NCBI GenBank assembly: GCA_902475535.1
Contig: CABRZR010000001.1
Span: 229,449 to 293,448 of the forward strand
Reading direction: 5' to 3'
Length of the DNA stretch: 64,000 nucleotides
Source: QAMH01 sp900556425
GTDB taxonomy: Bacteria; Actinomycetota; Coriobacteriia; Coriobacteriales; QAMH01
Below the pieces are notes generated by a model that was not told the DNA's origin, did no database searches, and saw nothing but the letters and a program-made list of their open reading frames with translations. Position 1 is the first letter of the stretch. Each line of letters begins with the position of its first letter. The position numbers were made by a program, and so were the translations under genes. Below, piece by piece: positions 16,712-25,202 of the stretch.

Positions 16712-18049
16712 ATGATCTACCTGCGTCAGATTCTCAAGCAGCCCGTCTTCGATAAGGACGGCGAACAAATCGGCGTCATCAGTGACTTGGCCATCGCCAC
16801 CGGCGAGGTCTTCCCGCGTGTCACCTCGCTGGCCTTCATCGGCCCGCGCAAGACTCCCTTTATGATTTCGTGGCGCAAGTACGTCGAGTCCTATGATGGT
16901 AGCTGCGTGCGCCTCAACGTGCCGTCGTCGGACATTCGCTTCTCGTACCTGCAGCCCGATGAGGTGCTGCTCGCGCGCGATTTGCTCGACAAGCAGATTG
17001 TCGACACGCAGGGCATGAAGGTCGTGCGCGTCAACGACCTCAAGCTTTCCGATAGCCCGGCGGGTTTGCGCCTGCTCGGCGCCGAGACGGGCATCCGTGG
17101 CCTGCTCTTCGGCATCTCGCCGCATCTCGAGAAGGCCGTCAACGCCATCGCGACGGCTTTCGGGCATCCGCTCAAGGAGCGTCTCATCGCGTGGAACTAC
17201 ATGGAGCTCATTGAGCGTGACATGTCGCAGATCAAGCTCTCCGTGAGTCACAAGCGCCTGCATGACATGCATCCGGCTGACGTCGCCGACATCATCGAGC
17301 AGCTCGAGCCGCAACATCGCCAGGCTGTCTTCGACAAGCTTGATGCCGGTCAGGCAGCCGATGCGGTCGCCGAGCTCGAGGACGAGTTCCAGGCTGACGT
17401 TATCGAGGACATGACCACGAGTCGCGGCGCCGCCGTCCTCAACGAGATGGATCCCGATGATGCCGCCGACATCATTGGCGACCTACCTTACGATAAAGCC
17501 GAGAAGCTCCTGCGCCTCATGGGCGTCGAGGAGTCGGCCTCGGTGCGGTCGTTGCTCGGCTATAAGGAGGAGACGGCCGGCGGCATCATGACCACTGACT
17601 TCCTCACCGTGAACGATGACCTGACCGTCTCGGATGCCATCGAGGCCATACGCGAGATGGACGAGAATCAGGAGAGCATCCACTACCTCTACCTCGTGTC
17701 CGACAACGATGTGCTCACTGGCGTGCTGAGCCTGCGTACGCTCGTCATCGCCAAACCCGAGATGTCACTTGACGAGCTCAGCACAAAGGAGCTCATTACC
17801 GTGCATCCCGACCTCGACCAGGAGGAGTGCGCGCAGACCATCGCCAAGTACGACTTGCTCGCCATTCCCGTCGTCGACGAGCAAGGTGTCATGCTCGGCG
17901 TCGTCACCGTCGATGATGCCATGGACGTTTTGGAGGAGGAGCACGAGGAGGATCTGCAGCAGCGCTCCATCTCGAGCCCCTGGGTCATCGGCATCATCGT
18001 CGCGCTGCTCATCGTTATCGGCGTGCTCATCTTCATGCTCAATAGCTAG
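16712..18049 (+). CDS. MgtE-like protein: PRC barrels, MgtE N domain, CBS pair, one C-terminal helix
   Basis: 445 residues. Two PRC-barrel-like segments (about 1-75 and 80-155) precede an MgtE N-terminal superhelical domain (about 175-280; HPADVADIIEQLEP, MDPDDAADIIGDLP). Two CBS repeats follow (about 283-405; GGIMTTDFLTVNDDLTVSDA). A single hydrophobic helix (VIGIIVALLIVIGVLIFML) ends the protein. True MgtE channels carry a five-helix pore after the CBS pair, and that pore is absent here. In MgtE the N and CBS domains sense Mg2+. Here they are followed 10 bases later by an NRAMP-related transporter, so this protein is probably its membrane-tethered Mg2+ sensor or regulator. That role is inferred. 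Confidence 0.85.
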   Translation: MIYLRQILKQPVFDKDGEQIGVISDLAIATGEVFPRVTSLAFIGPRKTPFMISWRKYVESYDGSCVRLNVPSSDIRFSYLQPDEVLLARDLLDKQIVDTQGMKVVRVNDLKLSDSPAGLRLLGAETGIRGLLFGISPHLEKAVNAIATAFGHPLKERLIAWNYMELIERDMSQIKLSVSHKRLHDMHPADVADIIEQLEPQHRQAVFDKLDAGQAADAVAELEDEFQADVIEDMTTSRGAAVLNEMDPDDAADIIGDLPYDKAEKLLRLMGVEESASVRSLLGYKEETAGGIMTTDFLTVNDDLTVSDAIEAIREMDENQESIHYLYLVSDNDVLTGVLSLRTLVIAKPEMSLDELSTKELITVHPDLDQEECAQTIAKYDLLAIPVVDEQGVMLGVVTVDDAMDVLEEEHEEDLQQRSISSPWVIGIIVALLIVIGVLIFMLNS

Positions 18050-18059
18050 AGGCGATGCC

Positions 18060-19343
18060 GTGACGAACGAGAAGCTGACAGAACGCGAGGGATTGCAGCA
18101 GGGGCAGCCGGCTCCACGCAAGAAGAACCGCGTCCTCATCGTGCTTGCGGCGCTTGGTCCTGGCGTTGTCGCCGCAATGGCAGGCAACGATGCTGGCGGT
18201 ATCTCGACGTATTCGACCATTGGCGCCAAGTTCGGCTACGGGACCTTATGGATTATCCCCATCATGATGGTGATGCTCGCTATCGTGCAGGAAGGCGCCT
18301 CGCGCATGGGTGCGGTGACGGGCAAGGGCTTCGCGTCGCTCATTCGCGAGCAGTTTGGCGTGCGTCTGACCGCGCTCGCCATGATTGCCGTGCTCATTGA
18401 GAGCGGCGCTGCCACGCTCTCGGAATTTGCCGGCATCGCTGCCGGCATGGAACTCTTTGGCGTGAGCAAGTACATTGCGGTTCCCATTGCCGGCGTCGTC
18501 GTGTGGCTGCTCGTCATGGGTGGCAGCTACAAGCGGGTCGAGAAGGTGTTCCTTGCCATTAGCTGCGTGTTCGTGACGTATATCGTCGCGGCGTTTCTCG
18601 CGCAACCCAATTGGGGCGAGGTAGGCTTGTCTCTCGTGATTCCCCATTTCGAGAATAACCCGAGCTTCATCAGCTTGGTGATTGCCACCGTGGGCACCAC
18701 CATCGCTCCCTGGATGATCTTCCTGACGCAGAACAACGTCGTGGATAAGGGCGTCACGCCAGACGAGCTCCCGCTCGAGCGCGTCGATGCCATTGGCGGC
18801 GCAATCGTCGCATGCGCGGTCGCGGGTTTCATCATCATCACGACGGGCACCGTCCTGTATCCGCAGGGGGTCACCGTGGGTAGCGCCGCCGCAGCCGCAA
18901 CGGCACTCACGCCCATTGCCGGGCAATACGCCACGATTCTCTTCGGCGTTGGCCTCGTTGCGGCGAGTTTCCTTGCCGCCTGCGTCGTTCCGCTCGTCGC
19001 CTCCAGTGCCATTTGCGAGGCATTTGGCTGGGAGCGCGGCGTGGATCGGGGTTGGAATGATGCCCCCGCATTCCGGGGAATCTATACCGCCATGATCGTC
19101 ATTGGCGTCGTGGTGACGCTCATTCCTGACGTCAGTCTCATCAGCATCATGCTCGTCGCGCAGTTCGTTAGCGGCGTGCTGCTGCCGGTGCTGCTCATCT
19201 TCATGGTGCTCATCCTCTCCGATCGTCATGTCATGCGCGCGTACACCAACCGCCGACTGCTCACCGTGCTCATCTGGGTGCTCATCGTGGTAGTCTTCGT
19301 GCTGACGATAGGCTGTTTGGTCATGACCGTGCTCGGTTTTTGA
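18060..19343 (+). CDS. NRAMP-related divalent metal transporter, probably Mg2+ (NRMT type)
   Basis: 427 residues with about 11 membrane helices. GTG 18060 is the likely start, 10 bases after the upstream stop with a GAGGCG site. In transition-metal NRAMPs helix 1 carries DPGN and helix 6 a Met-Pro-His. Here helix 1 reads NDAGG (Asp44 kept) and helix 6 reads TTIAPW (Ala216 in place of the Met). Loss of that Met is a hallmark of the NRAMP-related Mg2+ transporters, a clade with a characterised member from Eggerthella lenta. The pairing with an MgtE-type sensor supports Mg2+ over Mn2+ or Fe2+. Confidence 0.85.
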   Translation: MTNEKLTEREGLQQGQPAPRKKNRVLIVLAALGPGVVAAMAGNDAGGISTYSTIGAKFGYGTLWIIPIMMVMLAIVQEGASRMGAVTGKGFASLIREQFGVRLTALAMIAVLIESGAATLSEFAGIAAGMELFGVSKYIAVPIAGVVVWLLVMGGSYKRVEKVFLAISCVFVTYIVAAFLAQPNWGEVGLSLVIPHFENNPSFISLVIATVGTTIAPWMIFLTQNNVVDKGVTPDELPLERVDAIGGAIVACAVAGFIIITTGTVLYPQGVTVGSAAAAATALTPIAGQYATILFGVGLVAASFLAACVVPLVASSAICEAFGWERGVDRGWNDAPAFRGIYTAMIVIGVVVTLIPDVSLISIMLVAQFVSGVLLPVLLIFMVLILSDRHVMRAYTNRRLLTVLIWVLIVVVFVLTIGCLVMTVLGF

Positions 19344-19351
19344 GGTGAGAG

Positions 19352-19585
19352 ATGCGCTGCTGGGAAGACAGGGGTTGCCACGGGGCGATGTCGAAGGACT
19401 GCCCGCATGATGCCACGGGCGTCTGCCCGCGCGACTGCATCAATACCATATGCGATTGCTCCTGGTACGAGCGCGCCGGTGCCATGGAAATGCTCGATGC
19501 CTATGACGTCGACTTCAGCGTGGCTCGCAAGGAGAACTGCCACAACTGTCGCTTCTTCCTCTCGCGGGCTCCCAAGATTGCATAG
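19352..19585 (+). CDS. Cysteine-rich small protein, 77 aa
   Basis: It holds 10 Cys residues in 77, including CWEDRGCHG, CPHDATGVCPRDC, CDCSW and CHNCRFF. The spacing suggests a metal or Fe-S site, but it is not a recognised ferredoxin pattern. A good GAGGTGAG site precedes ATG 19352, 8 bases after the transporter stop, so it is likely cotranscribed with it. Function unknown. Confidence 0.7.
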   Translation: MRCWEDRGCHGAMSKDCPHDATGVCPRDCINTICDCSWYERAGAMEMLDAYDVDFSVARKENCHNCRFFLSRAPKIA

Positions 19586-19586
19586 C

Positions 19587-19650
19587 AAGACGAAAGCCGC
19601 CGGGGCGGGTTTGTCTTAATGAGACAGCGTCTCTGAGCAACTGTCTCATT
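19587..19650. repeat. Two adjacent palindromic repeats
   Basis: 19587-19617 is a divergent copy of the ACCAGACAAA family (AAGACGAAAGCCGCCGGGGC, ending TTTGTCTT). 19618-19650 is an AATGAGACAG...CTGTCTCATT hairpin, repeated with one change in the stem region at 36363-36395. Either could end transcription of the magnesium unit. Confidence 0.7.
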
Positions 19651-19669
19651 TGCCTGGTCAGCGTGCCCT

Positions 19670-19688
19670 CTCATACCAATTGCATGAG
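19670..19688. promoter_or_regulatory. Putative operator, CTCATACCAA motif copy 1
   Basis: CTCATACCAATTGCATGAG lies 137 bases before the MFS gene at 19825. Its ends form a CTCA/TGAG dyad. Three other copies lie before the genes at 22002, 29101 and 32709. Confidence 0.65.
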
Positions 19689-19824
19689 CGCGACCATGCG
19701 TTTGCGCATCAAATATGTCCGATTTGGGGCAGACGGCATGAGGCCTGTGCCCTCTTCTTTCATAGGCTCTACCCAGAAGCCGTAGCTGACGGAGCATCGT
19801 CGGCAAAGGAGAGGAGGGCTTGTC

Positions 19825-21123
19825 ATGAGCCGAAGAGTCGAAGTGGCCGAACACGGCACATCCCCCGAAGAGATAATCAAAACACCACGGTATGCGTGGG
19901 TGATACTCGCGATCACGTACTTCGCGAGTATCACAGCGCCTTTGGGACAATTCAAGGTTACGGCAATCGCCGGGGAGATCATCGGCGCTTACGGACTGAA
20001 TTACGCATCGTTTGGCATGCTGATGACCTGCCTTGCGATTATTGGTGCGATCCTCGCGTTTCCGGCCGCGTTTATCTGCCGCAAGATTGGCCTCAAGGCG
20101 ACCTGCATCCTCGCGATGAGTTGCATTATCGTCGGAGGATTGGTTGAGGTGGCCACTGGATCGATGATCCTTCTCTATCTGGGACGCTTCGTCGAGGGCG
20201 TCGGATTGGGCCTCATCGGCGTGGCCTCGCCGACAATCATATCGCTCTGGTTTCCGGAGAAGACCCGTGGCCTTGCCCTGGGCGTTTGGTGCACGTGGGT
20301 GCCCATGGCCATAACGATCGACTTTAACGTCGCGCCGGCCATGGCCCAGGCAATGGGTTGGCAGTCGGTCTTCTATGGCGTCGTGATCATCACGGCCATC
20401 GCGCTCGTGCTGTTCATCGCGTTCTATCGTCAGCCAGTGGGAAAGAGCAACATAGCCAACTATGGCGTCGAGGGGAGCATGAGCGATTGCTTCAAGTACC
20501 TCAAGAACAAGTACATCTGGATACTCGGCTTGACCTTCTTGGTATTTAACTTCATCCAGGGCGGTGTCGTGAACACCTACTATCCCACGTATCTTTCCTC
20601 CATGGGGTTTGATGCGGGCACGGCAGGATTCATGACCTCGGTCATCACGCTCATCGGTTTCATCATGAACCCGCTTTCGGGCGCATGGTCCGATCGCTTG
20701 CCAATCAACAAGAAGTTCATTCTTGTTGCCCTATTTGCCGCCACGAGCTTCATCGGTTTCATCGTGGGCTTTCCGGAGACCATGGGGCCGTTTAGCATGG
20801 TGGGCATCTGGTTCTTCATCGTGCTCATGGGCTTTTCCGCGGCCTTTGGCGGCGGCGGAAGCCGCCCCCTCGCACCGACGATCCTCTCGAGCTCGGCCAT
20901 GGCGGCGACGCTCGGCATGGCGGTTATGCAGTTCACGCAGTGCTTTGGGCAGATGCTCGCCCCCGTCTACGGTGCATGCCTCGATGCTGGCCTTGGCTGG
21001 GTGGGGACTGCATGGGTAACGGTCATTCCGCTTTCCGTCGTTGCGCTCATCCTCGCGTTCTTCATCAAGCCCGGCGGCAAGACCGCGCCAGGCGAGCCTG
21101 CCGAGGACAAACCCGTTCGATAG
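19825..21123 (+). CDS. MFS transporter
   Basis: 432 residues with 12 predicted membrane helices. MFS signatures include a short loop after helix 2 (CRKIGLKAT), GRFVEGVGLGLIG in helix 4, and a duplicated loop (GAWSDRLPINKK) after helix 8. GAGGAGGG precedes ATG 19825. It resembles the transporters at 26296, 29101 and 62342 but is not nearly identical to them. Its upstream CTCATACCAA motif links it to the molybdoenzyme units. The substrate is unknown; an aromatic or organic acid is a guess from context. Confidence 0.85.
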   Translation: MSRRVEVAEHGTSPEEIIKTPRYAWVILAITYFASITAPLGQFKVTAIAGEIIGAYGLNYASFGMLMTCLAIIGAILAFPAAFICRKIGLKATCILAMSCIIVGGLVEVATGSMILLYLGRFVEGVGLGLIGVASPTIISLWFPEKTRGLALGVWCTWVPMAITIDFNVAPAMAQAMGWQSVFYGVVIITAIALVLFIAFYRQPVGKSNIANYGVEGSMSDCFKYLKNKYIWILGLTFLVFNFIQGGVVNTYYPTYLSSMGFDAGTAGFMTSVITLIGFIMNPLSGAWSDRLPINKKFILVALFAATSFIGFIVGFPETMGPFSMVGIWFFIVLMGFSAAFGGGGSRPLAPTILSSSAMAATLGMAVMQFTQCFGQMLAPVYGACLDAGLGWVGTAWVTVIPLSVVALILAFFIKPGGKTAPGEPAEDKPVR

Positions 21124-21213
21124 GACTCGCGCAAACCGTACGTCAACTCCGTGCTCCCGACGCCTGCGAGTGGCTCGGGGGCACGTTGAGGCGCGGGGAG
21201 AGGAGAACATGCG

Positions 21214-21513
21214 ATGAGCGAGCATCGTCGCGGAACGCGCTGCAGCGTCTGCATCTTCTGCGGGCGTTGCTCCGTGGATGGGGAAGCGCAACAGGTAGAC
21301 GCCGTCAGCCATGCCACTAACTGGGCAGATGCCTTCAAGGAGATGGATGATGGCAGCGCCGGTGCGCCACCTCCCACTCCAGGTGCTCCCGGCGAATGCG
21401 ATGCCGTGACAGGCGCCACGCCCGGAGTCGCCACCGCATGCAAAGAGCTGGGTCTCGACGACATGGCGAATCTTGCCGGCAAGCTCGGCATCAAGCCGCC
21501 CGGGCAAGCGTGA
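21214..21513 (+). CDS. Small Cys-rich protein with a flavinylation-like DAVTGAT motif
   Basis: 99 residues. The N-terminus carries CSVCIFCGRC, a tight Cys cluster fit for Fe-S or zinc. The middle has VDAVSHAT and a Gly/Pro-rich linker, then CDAVTGATPGVATAC. The D-x-x-(S/T)-G-A-T pattern is the site where FMN is attached to Thr in FMN-bind domains, but the rest of such a domain is missing. A GGGGAGAGGAG site supports ATG 21214. It lies between an MFS gene and a molybdoenzyme, so a redox accessory role is possible but unproven. Confidence 0.65.
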   Translation: MSEHRRGTRCSVCIFCGRCSVDGEAQQVDAVSHATNWADAFKEMDDGSAGAPPPTPGAPGECDAVTGATPGVATACKELGLDDMANLAGKLGIKPPGQA

Positions 21514-21552
21514 TGAAGGTCCTCCGGACCGCTCGCTTGCCTTCTCGAAATA

Positions 21553-21744
21553 GGGGGTGTCGAATGATTGCGGACTTGCTCTCACACCCGACTCGCGAAA
21601 AGCGTGATGCCGCGTGCGGCGACGCAAAGCTAGTCCCTTTAGGGAAACTCGCGCACAAAGATCGTGCGCTCAGACAGTCCTCGCAAGATCGCATCACGCT
21701 TTTCGCGAGTCTGCTCGAGATGTCCGCAATCATTCGACACCCCC
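21553..21744. repeat. 192-bp cruciform-forming inverted repeat element
   Basis: The outer arms are perfect for 22 bases (21553-21574 against 21723-21744, beginning GGGGGTGTCGAATG). Inner arms match over about 21 bases with one mismatch (21590-21611 against 21691-21712; core CTCGCGAAAAGCGTGATG). The centre has two more hairpins, TCCCTTTAGGGA and GCGCAC/GTGCGC. It occupies the middle of the 488-base gap before the first molybdoenzyme. It could be a small non-autonomous element or a structured RNA. There is no gene in the gap. Confidence 0.75.
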
Positions 21745-21753
21745 GCTCAGAGC

Positions 21754-21772
21754 CTCATACCAACGTACTGAG
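21754..21772. promoter_or_regulatory. Putative operator, CTCATACCAA motif copy 2
   Basis: CTCATACCAACGTACTGAG lies 230 bases before the molybdoenzyme start at 22002 and 10 bases after the cruciform element. It shares the 10-base core and CTCA/TGAG ends with the other copies. Confidence 0.65.
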
Positions 21773-22001
21773 TGCCCGTCATCCCGTCACGTCAGTTAGC
21801 TGATTCTCGGCTACTAACGCTCATGACGCGAAGGCCCCTCGCGCACGTGACCTAACTTGTCAGGCACTCGAGTCCGTTTCGTCGATGCGAAATCGCCGCA
21901 GCGCTGATGCAAGTCCTGGCGTCTGCATGGTGGGCCTAGAGAGGAAGCCTCGAGGATCGCAGTTTGGACATGGATCGAGCGAGAGAAGAGAAGGAGGAAT
22001 C

Positions 22002-24479
22002 ATGTCTGAAGCAGATGTGGTCGAGTATCACTGGAGCGAGACCAACGGCAAGAAGTATCGCCGTGGCAGCAGGCAATTCAAGAAAGTTGATGTCGGCATC
22101 GAGCCAACGCCTGCAGCAGAGACTCCAAAGGTCCCATGGAAATGGGAAGAGGATGGCATGACCGTCATCCGCGGTACCGCACGTTCGGCACCTGGTTGCC
22201 ACAACGTCTGCGGCATCCTGAGCTATATCAAGGACGGCAAGCTCGTCAAGGTCGAGGGCGATCCGGAAGACCCGTACAACCAGGGCCGCCTATGCAGCCG
22301 CTGTCTGTGCATCCCGGACTACGTCTACCACGAGGACAGGTTGCTCTACCCGATGAAGCGCAAGCGCGAGGATCGCGGCAAGGACAAGTTCGAGCGCATC
22401 ACCTGGGACGAGGCCTACGACATCATCGTCGAGAACTTCAAGAAGGTCGCCGACGAATACGGTGCTGACAAGATCGCCTGCTGCCAGGGCACTGGCCGCG
22501 ACATTCATCAGATCACCCGCGTAAACGCAACCTGCGGTTCGCCCAACGAGGGCGTGCCCTATTTCGCCGGCAACTCCTGCTACCTGCCGCGCATCGCATC
22601 CATGGCTTGCATGCTGGGTGATCCCTGCGTCATGGACTGCTCGCAGTTCCTGCCCAAGCGCTACGACGACCCGCGCTACGTGGTGCCCGAGTACTGCATC
22701 ATCTGGGGCCACCAGCCCTTCTACGCAAACGCCGACGGCTTCTACGGCCACTGGATCACCGACCTGATGAAGCGCGGCATGAAGGTCGCGGTCGTCGATC
22801 CCAAGCTCACCTGGATCGCCGCGAAGGCCGGCGAGGACTGGCTGCGCGTACGTCCCGGTGGTGACGGTGCGCTTGCCATGGCCATGCTCAAGGTCATCTG
22901 CGACGAGAAGCTCTACGACCAGGACTTCTGCGACAAGTGGGTCTACGGCCTCGAGGCCGTGTGCGAGCGCGTCGCGGGGATGGACCTCGACGAGCTGTGC
23001 GAGAGGGCCTGGGTCTCCAAGGAGGACGTGCAGCGCGTCGCGCGCCGCTACGCCGCCGCCAAGCCCGCCGCCATCCAGTGGGGCGTCGCCCTCGACCAGC
23101 AGACCGGTGGCCAGCAGGCCGCGCACGCCGTGACGGCGCTGTGGTGCATCACCGGCAATCTGGACGTGCCCGGTGGCAATGTTATCGGCCAGGCGTGCTG
23201 GGGCATCGAGCAGCCCAACTGGACGGGCACCTGGGGCTATGACGAGCTTCTGACCGAGGAGGAAGCTGCCAAGCGCATCGGCGTCGAGCGTTACCCGATG
23301 TTCGCCGTCGGCTTCAAGAACCTCTCGTCCAATGCGACGATCGAGGCCTGGCAACGCGGCGAGGTGCCCATCCACGCGGCGTACTTCGCCACCAACAACT
23401 TCCTCGCCACCATGGGCGCGCAGGCCGAGCAGCAGCTTGAGTGGTACAAGCAGATCGACTTCTGCGTGTTCCAGGACCTGTTCATGACCCCGACGATGAT
23501 GGCCCTGGCAGACGTCGTGCTGCCCGCTGCCACCTACGAGGAGCGCAACGGCTTCGGCGGCCTCAACCCGTACCGCATCAGCTGCATCAACAAGGCCATC
23601 GAGCCGGTCGGCGAGACCAAGGCCGACAACACCATCTTCCTCGAGCTCGGCAAGCGCCTCGTGAAGGCTCTTCGTCCGCAGAACGAGGACATTGCCTGGC
23701 CTTGGGACACCGTCGAGGAGATGTGGGACTACGCGCTCGAGGACGGCGGCTTCACCTGGGAGGAGCTGCGCGAGGCCACCTGGAAGTACCCCGAGTTCGA
23801 GTACCGCAAGTACGAGAAGGGCCTTCTGCGCCCGGATGGCCAGCCTGGTTTCTCCACCGAGACGGGCCGCGCCGAGATCTACTCCATGGTCTTCCACCAC
23901 ACCAGCTGGTCCGGTCTCGACCCGCTGCCGAGCTACGTCGAGCCCGTCGAGAGCCCGTACTCCAATCCGGATGCGCTCAAGGAGCTGCCCTACATCGTCA
24001 CCTCCGGCGCCCGCGTGCCCCACTTCTTCCACTCCGAGCAGCGTCAGGTGAAGAAGCTGCGCGCGCTGCATCCCGATCCGCTCTGCTACATCCACCCGGA
24101 GACCGCCGCCAAGCACGGCATCGAGGAAGGCGACTGGATGTGGCTCGAGAACCAGCACGGCAAGTGCAAGTACAAGGCGAAGTTCGACGAGAACTACGAC
24201 CCGCGTGTCATGCAGTGTGACCACGGCTGGTGGTTCCCCGAGCGCAAGGACCAGGCCGAGGAGAACGTCGAGGACGAGAAGGCCGGCCTGTTCGGCGTCT
24301 TCGAGAGCCAGATCAACAACCTCGTCCCCTTTGATGCGGGCGTGTCAGGCTTCGGGTCCAACTACAAGTCCATGATGTGCCGCATCTACAAGGACGGAGA
24401 GACGCCGGCCCCGCTGACCGTCGGTATCCCCGCGCCCGAGAGCACCAAGATCGACACCGAGGACCGTCCCATCGCGTAA
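22002..24479 (+). CDS. Molybdopterin (bis-MGD) oxidoreductase catalytic subunit 1
   Basis: 825 residues from ATG 22002, which follows AAGGAGGAATC. An N-terminal [4Fe-4S] site has Cys at about 66, 70, 98 and 101 (CHNVC...CSRC). The Mo-bisMGD domains of the DMSO reductase superfamily follow, ending with a dinucleotide-binding C-terminus (SGARVPHFFHSEQRQ, HGWWFPE). A Cys in NSCYLPR (about 193), shared with the two paralogues, is a candidate Mo ligand. There is no Tat signal, so it should be cytoplasmic. With its small ferredoxin partner it resembles pyrogallol transhydroxylase and Eggerthella catechol dehydroxylases. The substrate is not known. Confidence 0.85.
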   Translation: MSEADVVEYHWSETNGKKYRRGSRQFKKVDVGIEPTPAAETPKVPWKWEEDGMTVIRGTARSAPGCHNVCGILSYIKDGKLVKVEGDPEDPYNQGRLCSRCLCIPDYVYHEDRLLYPMKRKREDRGKDKFERITWDEAYDIIVENFKKVADEYGADKIACCQGTGRDIHQITRVNATCGSPNEGVPYFAGNSCYLPRIASMACMLGDPCVMDCSQFLPKRYDDPRYVVPEYCIIWGHQPFYANADGFYGHWITDLMKRGMKVAVVDPKLTWIAAKAGEDWLRVRPGGDGALAMAMLKVICDEKLYDQDFCDKWVYGLEAVCERVAGMDLDELCERAWVSKEDVQRVARRYAAAKPAAIQWGVALDQQTGGQQAAHAVTALWCITGNLDVPGGNVIGQACWGIEQPNWTGTWGYDELLTEEEAAKRIGVERYPMFAVGFKNLSSNATIEAWQRGEVPIHAAYFATNNFLATMGAQAEQQLEWYKQIDFCVFQDLFMTPTMMALADVVLPAATYEERNGFGGLNPYRISCINKAIEPVGETKADNTIFLELGKRLVKALRPQNEDIAWPWDTVEEMWDYALEDGGFTWEELREATWKYPEFEYRKYEKGLLRPDGQPGFSTETGRAEIYSMVFHHTSWSGLDPLPSYVEPVESPYSNPDALKELPYIVTSGARVPHFFHSEQRQVKKLRALHPDPLCYIHPETAAKHGIEEGDWMWLENQHGKCKYKAKFDENYDPRVMQCDHGWWFPERKDQAEENVEDEKAGLFGVFESQINNLVPFDAGVSGFGSNYKSMMCRIYKDGETPAPLTVGIPAPESTKIDTEDRPIA

Positions 24480-24495
24480 GGAGAGGAAAGCGACC

Positions 24496-24834
24496 ATGGC
24501 ACACGAAGGAATTTTCGTCGACTACAACTACTGCACTGGCTGCGAGGCGTGCGTGCTCGCCTGCCAGCAGGAGAAGGGGTACTCCGAGAAGGAGTTCGGC
24601 ATCACCATCACTCAGCTCGGCCCCCTGGCGATCGACGCGTCGAAGAAGCACTACGACTTCGACTTCATCCCCCAGTTCACCGAGTGGTGCGACCTGTGCG
24701 AGAGCCGCACCGCCAAGGGCAAGAAGCCGAGCTGCGTGCAGCATTGCCAGGCGCAATGCCTCGAGTGGGGGCCGGTGGAGGAGCTGGCCGCCAGGATCGA
24801 CTCGCCCAAGCAGATGATCGTCGCCATCAAGTAG
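24496..24834 (+). CDS. 4Fe-4S ferredoxin-type electron transfer subunit of molybdoenzyme 1
   Basis: 112 residues. The first cluster motif is CTGCEACVLAC at about 12-22. The second is CDLC with a distant CVQHCQAQC. It lacks the extra domain of the larger NrfC/DmsB-type subunits and so matches the small subunit of transhydroxylase-like enzymes. It starts 16 bases after the catalytic subunit with GAGAGGAAAG. It should pass electrons to the N-terminal cluster of the catalytic chain. Confidence 0.85.
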   Translation: MAHEGIFVDYNYCTGCEACVLACQQEKGYSEKEFGITITQLGPLAIDASKKHYDFDFIPQFTEWCDLCESRTAKGKKPSCVQHCQAQCLEWGPVEELAARIDSPKQMIVAIK

Positions 24835-24913
24835 GCATCACATACGGGAATAAGCCGGAAGCACACCCCCAATCCCTCCAAGCTGCGAACCGGCTTTCCA
24901 TAGCAAACCCCAA

Positions 24914-24940
24914 GCCCGCCAGTCTGATCTCCTGGCGGGC
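24914..24940 (+). promoter_or_regulatory. Intercistronic hairpin after the ferredoxin gene
   Basis: GCCCGCCAG and CTGGCGGGC are perfect 9-base arms around a 9-base loop. No T-run follows; the next bases are AAGGGGAAAAA. It may be an mRNA processing or stability element that lowers expression of the downstream genes relative to the molybdoenzyme, or a weak terminator. Confidence 0.5.
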
Positions 24941-24970
24941 AAGGGGAAAAACGAAAGGAAGGTAAGACCC

Positions 24971-25150
24971 ATGAGCATGGAAGACATCGTAGAACGTCTC
25001 GATCACGTTGACGTGAGGGCTCCGCGCAAGTTCAGTCACACGGTGACGGCTGCCGAGCGTGAGCAGGGCCGCATCGACTGGCGCGTACGCTGCTCCGAAA
25101 ACATGGAGAAGATGAAGAAGCACATCGTCAACGACATCTACCAGAAGTAA
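24971..25150 (+). CDS. 59-aa charged protein between molybdoenzyme and amidohydrolase genes
   Basis: ATG 24971 follows AACGAAAGGAAGG. The 59 residues begin MSMEDIVERLDHVDVRAP, with an amphipathic, Lys-rich C-terminal helix (ENMEKMKKHIVNDIYQK). One Cys is present. It is too short for most gene finders but has a good ribosome-binding site and normal codon use and ends 52 bases before the next gene. A role as a small subunit or chaperone is possible. No family is recognised. Confidence 0.6.
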   Translation: MSMEDIVERLDHVDVRAPRKFSHTVTAAEREQGRIDWRVRCSENMEKMKKHIVNDIYQK

Positions 25151-25202
25151 GGCAAGGCGGACGCACATCGTTGCGTACGCGTATCGAAAAGGAGGAGAAA
25201 GA

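Noticed and set aside
21491..21733. Possible 80-aa minus-strand gene
   Set aside because: It spans the inverted repeat element and owes its open frame to it; there is no ribosome-binding site and no recognisable sequence.
22002..22100. Tat signal for export of the molybdoenzymes
   Set aside because: None of the three catalytic subunits has a twin-arginine motif followed by a hydrophobic stretch. The RRGSRQFKK in copy 1 lacks the hydrophobic core.
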